Of a stretch of 55,477 nt of DNA, positions 35,166-45,159 are shown piece after piece. Position 1 is the stretch's first letter. Every line of letters starts with the position of its first letter. The notes under the pieces are model-generated. The model did not search any database. It had not been told where the DNA came from and saw nothing but the letters and a program-made list of their open reading frames with translations. The stretch comes from Oscillatoriales cyanobacterium RM2_1_1 (GTDB lineage Bacteria; Cyanobacteriota; Cyanobacteriia; Cyanobacteriales; Microcoleaceae), in NCBI GenBank assembly GCA_012033335.1, contig JAAURB010000027.1:1-55477 (forward strand), read 5' to 3'. A program made the translations under genes and the position numbers.

Positions 35166-35227
35166 TTTTCATGGTTTTCATCTTTTTTCATAAAAACTTC
35201 ATATTAGCTTTACATAATTGTTACAAA
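35166..35227. promoter_or_regulatory. Phased direct-repeat array between the kinase operon and the glycan cluster
   Basis: TTTTCAT at 35166-35172, 35175-35181 and 35185-35191, then CTTCAT (35197-35202), TTTACATA (35209-35216) and GTTACAAA (35220-35227). Start-to-start distances are 9-12 bp, so all units face one side of the helix, as bound by OmpR-family dimers. The last two resemble an HLR1 element (RpaB site) but with a 3-nt instead of 2-nt spacer. It ends 41 bp before ATG 35269. Confidence 0.55.
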
Positions 35228-35268
35228 CTAGGACGTGTCAAACCCTAGAAGCAGAAGGATCATCAGCA

Positions 35269-36471
35269 ATGAGGATCATCGTCTATTCCCATGATGCGTT
35301 CGGCTTGGGCAATATCCGGCGAATGCTGGCAATCTGCCAACACCTGCTGGCCACAATCCCCGATTTATCAATCCTGGTTCTATCTGGGTCTCCAGCAATT
35401 CACAGCTTTCGTATTCCTGATCGACTGGACTACATCAAGTTACCCTGCTTTGGGCGCGACCAAAATGGTCAGTTGGGAGCAAGATATCTAGCGTCTGGTG
35501 TTTCTGATACCATTCGCCTGCGATCCAATCTAATCAAGACGGCAGTGGTTGACTTCCAGCCTGATCTAGTGATGGTCGATAAGAAGCCCTATGGTTTGCT
35601 GGACGAACTCAAACCGGCTCTTGACTACTTACGGTTTCGGTCACCCATGACAAAGCTAGTTTTGCTGTTACGAGATATTCTCGATGATCCAACAGCTACA
35701 ATTGAGGACTGGAAGCAGCAGGGATACTACCAGGCAATTCAGACCTACTACGATCAAGTACTAGTGGTGGGGATGCCTGAGATTTTTGATCTGGCTCAGG
35801 AGTATCAGTTTCCTAATGTCATTGCCCAAAAGACCAAATTTTGTGGCTATATTCGCAAAACCTTCCAGCCGAGTTGTCCCGTTTCTCTACGTCAACAATT
35901 GGGGGTGGGCGAGACTGAAAAGCTGGTACTTGTCACTCCCGGCGGTGGTGGAGATGGTTATTGTTTAGTTGACACCTATCTTTCAGCTTTAGAAAAAAAA
36001 TCTCTCCATCAAGCCATTAAAAGTTTAATTGTATTCGGGATTGAAATGCCGGAATCAGAAAAGCAAATCCTAGCTCAGAAAGCTCGGCAATATCCAGGCG
36101 TGAAAACCTTAGATTTTACCGATGATCTCATGAGTTACATCAATGCTTCTGATCTGGTTGTAGCGATGGCAGGCTATAACACAATCACTGAAATTCTTTC
36201 TTTACATAAAAGAGCTGTGGTTGTTCCTCGTTGTAAGCCCTCACGGGAGCAGTCAATTCGGGCAGAAAGAATGGGCCAGAAGGGGTGGTTCCAGTCAATT
36301 TCTCTCAGTGATTTAACGATTGATCGTTTGAGTCAATCTATCATGCATGAGCTGAGTCAAACTAATCAGCTTGATTTGTCTGACCTGAATTTGAATGGAT
36401 TAGAAACAATCCATTCACAAGTTCAACTAATGATTGAACATCGAAGATTGACCGCTTACTTAACTGCTTAG
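35269..36471 (+). CDS. Predicted glycosyltransferase, COG4671/MurG-like, copy 1
   Basis: 400 residues from ATG 35269 (AGGA 10 nt upstream); the longer TTG form at 35218 is unlikely. The start MRIIVYSHDAFGLGNIRRML is the G-x-G-N/H loop of GT-B enzymes. Later blocks include VTPGGGGDG and VVAMAGYNTITEILSLHKRA, the nucleotide-sugar-binding C-terminal domain (MAGYNT-E). Soluble or peripherally membrane-bound. First gene of a run of five on the plus strand. Acceptor and donor cannot be read from sequence. Confidence 0.85.
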   Translation: MRIIVYSHDAFGLGNIRRMLAICQHLLATIPDLSILVLSGSPAIHSFRIPDRLDYIKLPCFGRDQNGQLGARYLASGVSDTIRLRSNLIKTAVVDFQPDLVMVDKKPYGLLDELKPALDYLRFRSPMTKLVLLLRDILDDPTATIEDWKQQGYYQAIQTYYDQVLVVGMPEIFDLAQEYQFPNVIAQKTKFCGYIRKTFQPSCPVSLRQQLGVGETEKLVLVTPGGGGDGYCLVDTYLSALEKKSLHQAIKSLIVFGIEMPESEKQILAQKARQYPGVKTLDFTDDLMSYINASDLVVAMAGYNTITEILSLHKRAVVVPRCKPSREQSIRAERMGQKGWFQSISLSDLTIDRLSQSIMHELSQTNQLDLSDLNLNGLETIHSQVQLMIEHRRLTAYLTA

Positions 36472-36562
36472 ATTGAAAAATTTAGCAAAGTTTACTAGCC
36501 AATACCCCGTTAATGCCATAGTTCTCAGTGCCTTGCAAAGTACAGTTTCACAAATATTTTCT

Positions 36563-37780
36563 ATGAAACAACTGCAGTTAGATAACTACTCATCACTTTC
36601 AGCTAATTCTTTTCCTGATCAGAAGAAAGTCATGTTCTACTGTCAACATATTCTTGGCATGGGGCATTTGGTTCGGAGTATTGAAATTGTTCGAGGCTTA
36701 CTCCCTGAGTTTCAGGTTTGTTTTATCAATGGCGGTCAGGTAATTGATGCTTTTCAGTTTCCTGAAGAGGTCGAAGTTGTTAATATTCCTGCGGTCAAAA
36801 CTGATGCGGAATTTCAAGAGCTAAGCCCCGTTGATCCAAATCTTTCGATGGAAGAAATTCAAGAAACTCGCAAGGAAACTCTCCTGAATATCTTTAACAA
36901 AATTCAGCCTGATATATTGATTATTGAACTTTTCCCCTTTGGTCGGCGACGGTTTTCCTTTGAATTGATTCCCCTCCTAGAGCAAGCAAAAGCTGCTGGA
37001 ACTAAGATTGTCTCCAGCCTACGAGATATCATTGTGACCAAACAAGATCAACAGCGCCATGAGGAAAAGATTTGCCGACTGATGAATCAATACTTTGATT
37101 TGCTATTAATTCATGGCGATCCCAGATTTATTACTCTGGATTTGAGTTTTTCTCGAATTCAAGACTTAGACTGTGATGTTTATTATACGGGCTATGTGAC
37201 ACAGCAGTTATCAAGTTCGAAGATTTATCAGCGACGTCCTTCATCCACACAGCCGACAATTTTAGTAAGTGTTGGAGGTGGACGATTTGGCCATGAATTG
37301 TTGGAATGTGTTGTTCAGACTGCTCCCATTCTCAAAGACAAAATTCCCCATCACATTCAGATGTTTGCTGGGCCTTTTTCACCGGATAGTTTCTTTCAAG
37401 AGCTGCAAGATGCCGCCAAAGGACAGACGAATATTACAGTTGAGCGATACACTTCAGAATTTGTTAGTTATATGAAGCGGTCAGACCTATCTATTAGTAT
37501 GTCTGGCTACAACACTACGATGAATATCCTCAGCACAGGGATTAAAGCCATGATGTTGCCATTTCAAGGAAATGGCGATCTAGAGCAGTTGACACGGGTG
37601 AAGAAGTTAGAAGAATTGAGTCGAGTTAAGATGATTCAGCCTGAAGATTTAGACCCCTATCAGTTTGCAGAGAAGATCATCGGCTACCTGGAGGAAAATT
37701 CAATATCGCTTGACATCAATTTAGATGGCGTGACAAACACTGCCCTTTACTTGCAAGAGTTCGTAAGCTGTCAATCTTGA
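36563..37780 (+). CDS. Predicted glycosyltransferase, COG4671/MurG-like, copy 2
   Basis: About 405 residues from ATG 36563; a TTG at 36473, right after the previous stop, gives a 435-residue form, and ATG 36632 a shorter one starting MFYCQHILGMGHLVRSIEIV. No start has a clear ribosome binding site, so translation may be coupled to the preceding gene. GT-B features: LGMGHL donor loop, LVSVGGGRFGHEL, and SISMSGYNTTMNIL. It is a paralogue of the preceding gene; the pair may add successive sugars. Confidence 0.82.
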   Translation: MKQLQLDNYSSLSANSFPDQKKVMFYCQHILGMGHLVRSIEIVRGLLPEFQVCFINGGQVIDAFQFPEEVEVVNIPAVKTDAEFQELSPVDPNLSMEEIQETRKETLLNIFNKIQPDILIIELFPFGRRRFSFELIPLLEQAKAAGTKIVSSLRDIIVTKQDQQRHEEKICRLMNQYFDLLLIHGDPRFITLDLSFSRIQDLDCDVYYTGYVTQQLSSSKIYQRRPSSTQPTILVSVGGGRFGHELLECVVQTAPILKDKIPHHIQMFAGPFSPDSFFQELQDAAKGQTNITVERYTSEFVSYMKRSDLSISMSGYNTTMNILSTGIKAMMLPFQGNGDLEQLTRVKKLEELSRVKMIQPEDLDPYQFAEKIIGYLEENSISLDINLDGVTNTALYLQEFVSCQS

Positions 37781-37829
37781 TCAGCGATCCAGTCAGAACG
37801 TTTTGTAATTTTTTAGGAGAAACCTCAAC

Positions 37830-39071
37830 ATGATTTTTCAAAAGAAAGTTTGTTTGACCGCTCAAGAGTTTCCACCTGATGTGGGTGGCGTTGGAGAATC
37901 AGCTAAACGGATTGCTCTGCTGCTAAAAGATTTAGGATTTGAAGTGCATGTTGCAATTTTTCGCTCCGTTTTTCGGAAGGAAAGAAAACTTGCTGAATCA
38001 GGAAAGTGGAAGCGTTCCCACCGAATGACAACAGAGCAAAATGGTATCTTTGTTCATCGCTTATATCCAGCTATTCGCTCAACAATAGCCCGTGATCAGG
38101 ATTATTTGATGGATGTCTATGGGCAGCTAAAGAACTTGCATCAACAATATCAATTTGATATTCTCCATGCTTTCTTCATCAATGAAACGGGCTTCGTCAC
38201 CACAATGTTGGCTAAAGAAAATAACCTACCTGTAATTAACAGCGTGCGGGGAGCTGACCTACACAAGCATATTTTTGACTGCCAACAACAAAAGCAAATT
38301 GCCTGGACATTGGAAAATTCCTCTTGGGCAACCTTTGTCAGTCAAGATTTAATGAAGCGGGCCAGATTGTTTGCTCCAGGGGTCACCCACAAATCCTCGG
38401 CCTTTTGGAACTCTATTGCTCCAGTTGATTTCGATAACTTACCAACACCTAGCTTAGTAAATCGGCTCAAAGGATTGGTGATTGGATCCGTCGGTAATTT
38501 TCGAGATAAGAAAGGAGTGGAATATTTGCTGGATGCCTGTCAAGACTTCTCCTCAGATCTAGAGTTTACTTTGCTATTTGTCGGAGATTTTGTCGCCAAG
38601 GAAGCAGAATATTGGGAGCAAGAGCTAAAGAATAGTGGTTTGAGCAGTCACATTGTCATTACCGGACAAGTGAGTCGCGAAGAAGCTCTTGCCTACCTTC
38701 CCCACATGGATATTTTTACGATTCCTTCGCTCAATGACGGCTGTCCAAATGCTCTACTGGAAGCAATGCTGGCGGAGCGGGCAATTGTCGGCACTAATGT
38801 AGATGCAATTGGCGAAATTCTGGGCAATGGTGTCAATGGCTTACTGATAAATCCCTACTCCAGTACAGAGTTAGAAGCGGCTCTTACATTATTAATTCAA
38901 CAACCTTTGCTCCGGCAACGATTCGGCAAAGCCGCCAAGCAGTTGGCGTTGAAAAAGCTTAGTCCTAACGTTGAACAACTCAACTGGGAATTAGTTTATC
39001 TCAAAGCCCTACAATCCCCAGAACCCCAACTCACCCCAGAACCCCAACTCAGCCTAGCGAACATCGCATGA
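37830..39071 (+). CDS. GT4-family glycosyltransferase
   Basis: 413 residues, ribosome binding site AGGAGA. N-terminal domain begins QKKVCLTAQEFPPDVGGVGE (GG(V)G acceptor-side loop). C-terminal domain has IGSVGNFRDKKGVEYLLDAC and the EX7E-type block IPSLNDGCPNALLEAMLAER, with GTNVDAIGEIL following: a retaining GT-B enzyme. Cytosolic face of the membrane, likely building the same glycan as its neighbours. Confidence 0.9.
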   Translation: MIFQKKVCLTAQEFPPDVGGVGESAKRIALLLKDLGFEVHVAIFRSVFRKERKLAESGKWKRSHRMTTEQNGIFVHRLYPAIRSTIARDQDYLMDVYGQLKNLHQQYQFDILHAFFINETGFVTTMLAKENNLPVINSVRGADLHKHIFDCQQQKQIAWTLENSSWATFVSQDLMKRARLFAPGVTHKSSAFWNSIAPVDFDNLPTPSLVNRLKGLVIGSVGNFRDKKGVEYLLDACQDFSSDLEFTLLFVGDFVAKEAEYWEQELKNSGLSSHIVITGQVSREEALAYLPHMDIFTIPSLNDGCPNALLEAMLAERAIVGTNVDAIGEILGNGVNGLLINPYSSTELEAALTLLIQQPLLRQRFGKAAKQLALKKLSPNVEQLNWELVYLKALQSPEPQLTPEPQLSLANIA

Positions 39072-39129
39072 AGCCTGTTGGAGGATTGGGTCTCCCAACT
39101 CCTACCTATTAACGTCTGACCATTAACCA

Positions 39130-40158
39130 ATGATAAACAACCTTAAAACTATGAATCAACTTCACCTAACCCAACCCAAAGTCACAATTATTGTCTCTCC
39201 CAGGGAGCGATTTAGCTACAGCCGTGAGTCCCTTGAGAGTATTTATCAAAACACTCGATATCCTTTTTCTTTAGTTTATGTTGATGGTGGTTCTCCAAAG
39301 CCACTCCAAAAATACTTGCAGGAACAGTCTCAGGAAAAGGGATTTGAGCTTATCCGGACTGAACACTACCTTGCTCCAAATCAGGCCCGTAATCTTGGTT
39401 TATCAGCCGTTAAAACGGAATATTTGATTTTCATTGACAATGATGTTTATGTCGAACCAGGCTGGCTAGAGAAACTAATCAACTGTGCTGAAGAAACCGA
39501 CGCAACCGTTGTCTGTCCCCTCGTCTGTATTGGTGAGGAACGGGCACAGAAAGTTCACCTGGCAGGGGGTGAAGCCCGGATTATCCTGGAAGTGAAGCAT
39601 GGCAAAACCCGCCGTAAAGTTCATGAAAAGCACTATTTTGTCAATCGTCCCGTTGCAGAGATTCAGGATCAACTGCATCGACAACAGTGTGAATTTGCCG
39701 AGTTTCACTGTATGTTGGTTCGGGTTGACATTTTTAAAACAATTGAGCAACTGGATGAAAAGTTGCTCAGTACACGGGAACACATCGATTTTTGCTTAAC
39801 GGTTGCGAATGTCGGCGGAACGATTTACTGTGAACCAGATTCAGTGGTGACCTATGTTCCAGGTTGCAAGCTGAACTATAGTGATATTTCCTACTTTATG
39901 CTGCGCTGGAGTGATGCTTGGGAATTGGCCAGCCTTGAGCATTTCATGCAGAAATGGGAGGTCACGAAGAAGGACAAGTATTTCCAAAAACGCTACAACC
40001 GCTTGGGTCATCGTCGCCATCAGGTATTCCTTCGTCCTATCGTTCGTCAGCTATCCTTTGGAAATTACTTTACAAGATTGGAAAAGTTATTGGTTGCTGC
40101 TGAACGTAAGTTAAATGCCTTTATTAGTCATCAATATAGTAGACAGGTAACGCAATGA
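39130..40158 (+). CDS. GT2-family glycosyltransferase
   Basis: 342 residues. GT-A fold: VTIIVSPRERFSYSRESLES at the nucleotide-binding start, LVYVDGGSPKP, and DXD-type metal motif FIDNDVYVEPGW (about 98-109), then a long basic C-terminal tail. No TM segment. Its stop overlaps the ATG of the ABC transporter (ATGA at 40155-40158), so the two are translationally coupled, tying sugar addition to export. Confidence 0.88.
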   Translation: MINNLKTMNQLHLTQPKVTIIVSPRERFSYSRESLESIYQNTRYPFSLVYVDGGSPKPLQKYLQEQSQEKGFELIRTEHYLAPNQARNLGLSAVKTEYLIFIDNDVYVEPGWLEKLINCAEETDATVVCPLVCIGEERAQKVHLAGGEARIILEVKHGKTRRKVHEKHYFVNRPVAEIQDQLHRQQCEFAEFHCMLVRVDIFKTIEQLDEKLLSTREHIDFCLTVANVGGTIYCEPDSVVTYVPGCKLNYSDISYFMLRWSDAWELASLEHFMQKWEVTKKDKYFQKRYNRLGHRRHQVFLRPIVRQLSFGNYFTRLEKLLVAAERKLNAFISHQYSRQVTQ

Positions 40159-41993
40159 AGAAAAAAAAACTTCCTAAAAACTTGAATCAAGCGATGGGTG
40201 GAGCTCGGCGTATCTCTCGTCATTTCTCACCACAAATTCTCAAGCAAAAGAGTCTCATCTTCCTCTCTTTCCTGGCAATCCTGGCTGAAACAGGCTTCCG
40301 TTTGCTAGAACCCTGGCCACTCAAATTTGTTTTTGATGAAATTCTATTCCAGGAACTTCAGGTAGAAAATCTTGAAGTTCCGATGCTGGATCAACTCACG
40401 CCACTCCAACTTCTATCAGCATGGGCCTTATCAATTGTGGTGATCGCTGGACTGAGAGGAACCATGGCCTACTTCAGTACGGCTGGAATGGCGGTGGCGG
40501 CCACCAGAGTTATGGCCGAAGTCCGGGCCAATCTCTACACTCATCTGCAAAGCCTGTCTCTCTCCTTTCATTACAAGGCAAAAACGGGAGATTTAATCAC
40601 TCGCGTTACCTACGATGTTGAACGACTACGAGAGGTCACAGTTGTTGCGGCCCTACCCCTACTCACAAATCTATTAACCATGATCGGGATGATGGGGGTG
40701 ATGTTCTACATGAACCTTGAACTCGCTCTGATGGCTTTGATGATATTTCCTTTGTTCTTGATGACGACCACCACCATGAGTCGCCAAATTCATCAGGTTT
40801 CAAAACAGCAACGTCAGCGAGAAGGGGCAATGGCAGCCACCGCAGCCGAAGCCATCGGAGCAATTAAAGTGGTGCAAGCTCTTTCGTTGCAATCTATTCT
40901 CGAAACCAGTTTTGCCAAAGAAAATCGTAAGAGTTTAGATGAAAGTGCCCGTACCCAAAAACTCCGGGCAGGCCAGGAACGCACTGTAGAAGTTTTAGTT
41001 TCTATAGCCACTGCCCTAGTACTCTGGCATGGGGTTCAACTGATTCTACAGGGAGTTCTCACCCCTGGAGACCTATTGGTTTTCCTCACTTATCTCAAGG
41101 TTGCCTTCAAGCCTATGCGGCAAATGGCAAAATATGTTGGACAAATTGCCAAAGCCATTGCCTCCGGAGAACGAATTGTCGATTTGCTAGAAACAATTCC
41201 TGAAGTCCGAAATGCTGAAATGGCCTATCCTGCCCCTCGATTCTCAGGTCTCGTCACCTTTGATCGGGTTAGTTTTGGTTATGAACCGGGCCAAAATATT
41301 CTTAAGCACATCTCCTTCACTGCTACTCCAGGTCAGAAAATTGCACTGGTAGGTGCTTCCGGAGGGGGTAAATCAACGATGACAAGTTTACTCCTCCGAC
41401 TATACGACCCTCAAACAGGACAAATTTTTATTGATGGCAAGGACATCCGAGAATACACCCTAGAATCCTTGAGAGGGCAAATTAGCATTGTTCTACAGGA
41501 CAGCATCCTGTTTGCAACTACGATTCGAGACAATATTGCCTACGGCTGTCCCCAAGCAACAGATGTCGCTATCCAGCAAGCCGCTCATCTGGCCAATGCC
41601 CATGACTTCATCCTGGAACTACCCCAGGGCTATGACACTGTAGTCGGAGAGCGAGGTGCGACGCTGTCAGGGGGTCAACGCCAGCGGATTGCTATTGCCC
41701 GTGCTGCAATTCGGCAAGCCCCTATTGTGATTCTCGATGAACCAACAGTGGGCCTGGATAACCGCAGCGAAAAAGTGGTCACTGAGGCACTGAATCGACT
41801 TACGGCCCACTCTACAACCTTCCTGATTACTCACGACCTACACGCTGCCCGTAATGCCGATCAAATTCTCTACATGCAAGACGGCCAAATTCTGGAACGA
41901 GGAACCCATTATGAACTCATGGGTCTAGGTCAACACTACGCAACCCTCTACCGCCTCCAAGACACGATTCAACTTTCACCCCTCCCCAGATAG
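40155..41993 (+). CDS. MsbA-like ABC exporter (fused permease-ATPase)
   Basis: 612 residues: an N-terminal six-TM export domain (about 30-330) and an ATPase domain with Walker A GASGGGKST (about 399-407), Q-loop VLQDSILFA, signature LSGGQRQR (about 512), Walker B IVILDEPT and H-loop ITHD. A half-transporter that dimerises to flip lipids, lipid-linked glycans or peptides. Coupled to the GT2 gene in front. Most likely exports the glycan or glycolipid made by the cluster (inference). Confidence 0.92.
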   Translation: MKKKKLPKNLNQAMGGARRISRHFSPQILKQKSLIFLSFLAILAETGFRLLEPWPLKFVFDEILFQELQVENLEVPMLDQLTPLQLLSAWALSIVVIAGLRGTMAYFSTAGMAVAATRVMAEVRANLYTHLQSLSLSFHYKAKTGDLITRVTYDVERLREVTVVAALPLLTNLLTMIGMMGVMFYMNLELALMALMIFPLFLMTTTTMSRQIHQVSKQQRQREGAMAATAAEAIGAIKVVQALSLQSILETSFAKENRKSLDESARTQKLRAGQERTVEVLVSIATALVLWHGVQLILQGVLTPGDLLVFLTYLKVAFKPMRQMAKYVGQIAKAIASGERIVDLLETIPEVRNAEMAYPAPRFSGLVTFDRVSFGYEPGQNILKHISFTATPGQKIALVGASGGGKSTMTSLLLRLYDPQTGQIFIDGKDIREYTLESLRGQISIVLQDSILFATTIRDNIAYGCPQATDVAIQQAAHLANAHDFILELPQGYDTVVGERGATLSGGQRQRIAIARAAIRQAPIVILDEPTVGLDNRSEKVVTEALNRLTAHSTTFLITHDLHAARNADQILYMQDGQILERGTHYELMGLGQHYATLYRLQDTIQLSPLPR

Positions 41994-42112
41994 TGGTATC
42001 CTTCAAATCTCAAACTTTTTAAAAAATCAACAAAACAGATCCGTCTCACTCTCTTACTGACCAGGAAAAGAGACATCAGCGATTTGACACCATCAATTGT
42101 CAGGAGCCTAAT

Positions 42113-43286
42113 ATGACCCTATCCTCTCTTGCAATGCCCTCTTTAATTACCTCACAAAAATTCAAATCCCATGCCACCAGCGAAGTGGTAATCGTCAGAC
42201 ATGGACGCAGCAACTACAATGAGCAGGGTATCCATCAGGGAGCCAGCGATGGATCGGTTCTCACCCTCCAGGGTCGAGAAGCTGCTTACAAAACTGGGTT
42301 GGCTTTAAGCAATTTCAAATTTGATGTCATCTATACCAGTCCATTGCAAAGGGTTCTTCAAACGACTGAAGAAATCCTAAGGGCATTTCAAGAACTTGGA
42401 AAACCGTCTCATCCGATCTTTGTAGACAATCGATTAACTGAAATCAATATGGCCTGTTGGGAAGGTCTCACCTATCAAAAAGTTCAGGAAGACTTGGCAG
42501 AAGATTACACCAGTTGGAAGCAAACCCCACATCTGTTTGCATTCAAATCTGCTACAGGGAAGCCTTATTTTCCACTTCAGGAGTTGTATCAACAATCCCA
42601 AAAATTCTGGCAAGAGATCCTGGTTAAACATTGTGGACAGAGAATTTTAGTCATTGCTCACGGTGGTACAAATCGAACATTGATTAGTAGCGCAGTTGGT
42701 CTAGGCCCAGAATATTATCATCAATTTCAGCAATCAAATACTTGTATTAACTGGCTGGAATTTCCAGTTCCTGGTAGTTTGACCGGAAAACTGAAATGGT
42801 TAAACTCTACTCACCACCTAGAAGAACCCTTGCCAAAACTAAAGGCAGGAAAACATGGCTGGCGCTGGGTATTGATTTCAAACCAAATTCAGCAACTTCA
42901 AGCATTACAAAATTGTTTATCCCAAGAACCCATTAAAATAGTACTCAGTGATGATTCTGATGCCTCTGAAACCATTGCCAAAAATTGGTGTAAGGGTTGC
43001 CTAAGCACAGTTCATCTATCAGTAAAACAAACTGACTTTTTAGACATCTGGGGGCAAAACATTATTGCCCCCCAAATCGAAAAACTTACTTGATCCAGGT
43101 TTAACTACTAGCTTAATTGTCACAACTCCTCAATTACTGGATCAAGTGATGACAAAGTTTTTCCCAAAATCCTCTGTCATAGATTTAGAAAATCAATTCA
43201 GCGTGATTCACTATCCCAAGAATCACCATCCGATTCTCCAAGGTTTAATTCCAATCTCAAAGTATACTGCTATAACAGCCTCATAA
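42113..43286 (+). CDS. Histidine phosphatase family protein, frameshifted near its C-terminus
   Basis: First frame 42113-43093 (326 aa): catalytic VIVRHGRSNYNEQG (RHG, about 28), YTSPLQRVLQTTEE, E in TEINMACWEG, and second His in VIAHGGTNR, the four-residue core of the phosphoglycerate mutase-like fold. A C-terminal domain follows. At about 43087 the frame breaks at ..EKL; the next frame continues LLDPGLTTSLIVTTPQLLDQ and FSVIHYPKNHHPILQGLIPI to 43286, which fits the C-terminal domain of cyanobacterial relatives. Deleting one base in CTTACTT restores 390 residues. It may dephosphorylate a sugar phosphate for the glycan cluster (inference). Confidence 0.82.
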
Positions 43287-43396
43287 TTTCTAAAAAGGGA
43301 AAGCAAAGGAAAATCAGGCCAGGAAAAACAACCAATGCTCTACCCAAAAATTAGTAACCCAAAAACAATGACCAATGACCAAGAATCTACTAGAGT

Positions 43397-44887
43397 ATGA
43401 AATTTTCTTTAGTCCTTTTAGTTTTTCCCTGGTTTGGCAGCCTAATTTTTACTTTTTATCAACCAAAAATCCTGGCAAATGATCGACAAATCATCACACC
43501 AGTCACTGAATTAACTGATATTCAGACCACTGACTGGTCATTTCAAGCGCTTCAATCCCTGGTTGAACGATACAGTTGTCTTTCAGGATTTTCAAATTTA
43601 TTTCAGGGAAATTCTAGTCTAAACCGTCAAGAATTTGTAGTTATTTTAAATGCTTGCCTGAATCAGGTGATTCAACAGCAGCAGCTTGGTCAAAATATCA
43701 GTCAAGCTGACCTACAGGTTTTGCAGAGACTCTCCAGTGAGTTTTCTAGTGAGTTAAACTCTTTACAAACTAATATTAGTTCTCTAGAGAGTCGAATTAC
43801 AGAACTAGAATCTAATCAATTTTCAACCACAACTAAACTTGAAGGTGAAACCCTATTACAATTTGGGGATAGCTTTGGAGATGGTAACAGCCAAACCTTT
43901 TTGGGCTATCGAAGTCGATTGAATTTCAACACTAGTTTTACTGGACAGGATTTACTCCGAGTGCGTCTGGAGTCCCAAGACATTGCCAGATTAGACCGAG
44001 TCACCGGAACATCTATGGCTCGTCTAGGAACGGATGGAGACAGCGATGATGAAGTCGGCCTAGAAATAAGTTATCAATTTTTAGTGGGTGATCAAACCCG
44101 AATTATCCTTGGTCTGCAAGGTATGAGTCCCAATGATGTGGGGGAAATTCTCAGTCCCTTATCTAGCAGTGGTAGAGGTGCGGTTTCTCGATTCGGGCGA
44201 CGCGACCCGGCAACCTTGCGATCTCCTGGTGGCACTGGAGTTGGGATTCAGCATGAATTCAACGAATACTTTCGAGGTAATTTCGGTTACTTTGCCTCTG
44301 GTCGAGATGCCCTAGATGCCGAACTGGGTTTCTTCAACGGTTCCCATAGTGTTCTGGCCCAATTGATAATAGAACCAACGGAGGAATTAGGCGTGGCCAT
44401 CACCTATAACCATGCCTATCACCGCAGTGACCAAGTGAATTTACTGGGATCAACGGGAACTAGGGGAGCCAATCAACCCTTTGGAGATCGTGCGACCGCT
44501 AGCCATCGGCTTGGACTTCAGGTGAACTGGGAAGTCATTTCAAGGCTTGAAATCGGGGGATGGTTTGGCTATACCAAAGCGATCCAACAACAAAATGGAG
44601 ACTATGAAGCCACTATTCTCAATGGAGCCATCACCCTGGCACTTTCAGATTTATTAATTGATGACAGTTTGGTTGGAATCGTGGTGGGAATTCCGCCAGT
44701 GGTGAATGATCATGAGATTGAAGCACTGGTTGATCAGAAAACGGCATGGCATATTGAAGGGCTCTATCGATTTTCAATTAATGATTTTATTGAAATCACT
44801 TCTGGAGTCTTTGTGGTTATAAACCCTGACTTGGAAGGAACAGATGCGATTTGGGTGGGAACCGTGCGAACTCAGTTTAGTTTCTGA
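43397..44887 (+). CDS. SLH-OprB type outer-membrane porin, paralogue 2
   Basis: 496 residues with signal peptide (about 1-29), SLH domain (LTDIQTTDWSFQALQSLVER), a coiled-coil spacer (ISQADLQVLQRLSSEFSSEL) and an OprB-type beta-barrel ending TVRTQFSF with terminal Phe for outer-membrane insertion. Shorter linker and no frameshift compared with the paralogue at 16876-18910. It belongs to the abundant cyanobacterial porins that combine cell-wall anchoring with ion or solute passage. Convergent or parallel partners are absent; the dispersed repeat copy C lies right behind it. Confidence 0.88.
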   Translation: MKFSLVLLVFPWFGSLIFTFYQPKILANDRQIITPVTELTDIQTTDWSFQALQSLVERYSCLSGFSNLFQGNSSLNRQEFVVILNACLNQVIQQQQLGQNISQADLQVLQRLSSEFSSELNSLQTNISSLESRITELESNQFSTTTKLEGETLLQFGDSFGDGNSQTFLGYRSRLNFNTSFTGQDLLRVRLESQDIARLDRVTGTSMARLGTDGDSDDEVGLEISYQFLVGDQTRIILGLQGMSPNDVGEILSPLSSSGRGAVSRFGRRDPATLRSPGGTGVGIQHEFNEYFRGNFGYFASGRDALDAELGFFNGSHSVLAQLIIEPTEELGVAITYNHAYHRSDQVNLLGSTGTRGANQPFGDRATASHRLGLQVNWEVISRLEIGGWFGYTKAIQQQNGDYEATILNGAITLALSDLLIDDSLVGIVVGIPPVVNDHEIEALVDQKTAWHIEGLYRFSINDFIEITSGVFVVINPDLEGTDAIWVGTVRTQFSF

Positions 44888-44912
44888 TAAATTTAGAAAC
44901 TATTCCTTTTCT

Positions 44913-44940
44913 ACAGCGTTTCCTACTCTGGTGAGGTACG
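44913..44940 (+). repeat. Dispersed 28-bp repeat, copy C
   Basis: ACAGCGTTTCCTACTCTG then GTGAGGTACG, 26 bp after the porin stop. It is followed by TATATCAAATCCGTTTAATT; the reverse complement of its GGATTTGATATA part also occurs at 11492-11503 next to MITE copy 1. Confidence 0.7.
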
Positions 44941-44971
44941 GTTTATATCAAATCCGTTTAATTGCCCATAA

Positions 44972-45133
44972 TTATTCAACGGCCTCCGCCCACCAATAAA
45001 AATTCGTCAATCCTTGAATCAACTCGGGGCGCTTCAGCAATACTCGACAGTGATGACAGTGTTGTTGGTTTTCAAGCTGATCTTGCGTTGAGTTGTCATA
45101 GTGATCTCCTGCATTATTGGCTATGTTGATCAC
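44972..45133 (-). CDS. Possible small zinc-ribbon-like protein
   Basis: 53 residues from GTG 45133: polar Asn/Gln-rich start, then NQQHCHHCRVLLKRPELIQG and LTNFYWWAEAVE. C-x2-C with flanking His could bind zinc; the Trp-rich end looks coding. No clear ribosome binding site and no ATG, so it may be the 3' end of a lost gene. Confidence 0.35.
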   Translation of the reverse strand: MINIANNAGDHYDNSTQDQLENQQHCHHCRVLLKRPELIQGLTNFYWWAEAVE

Positions 45134-45159
45134 TTATACAAACTAATTTATAGTCTCGG

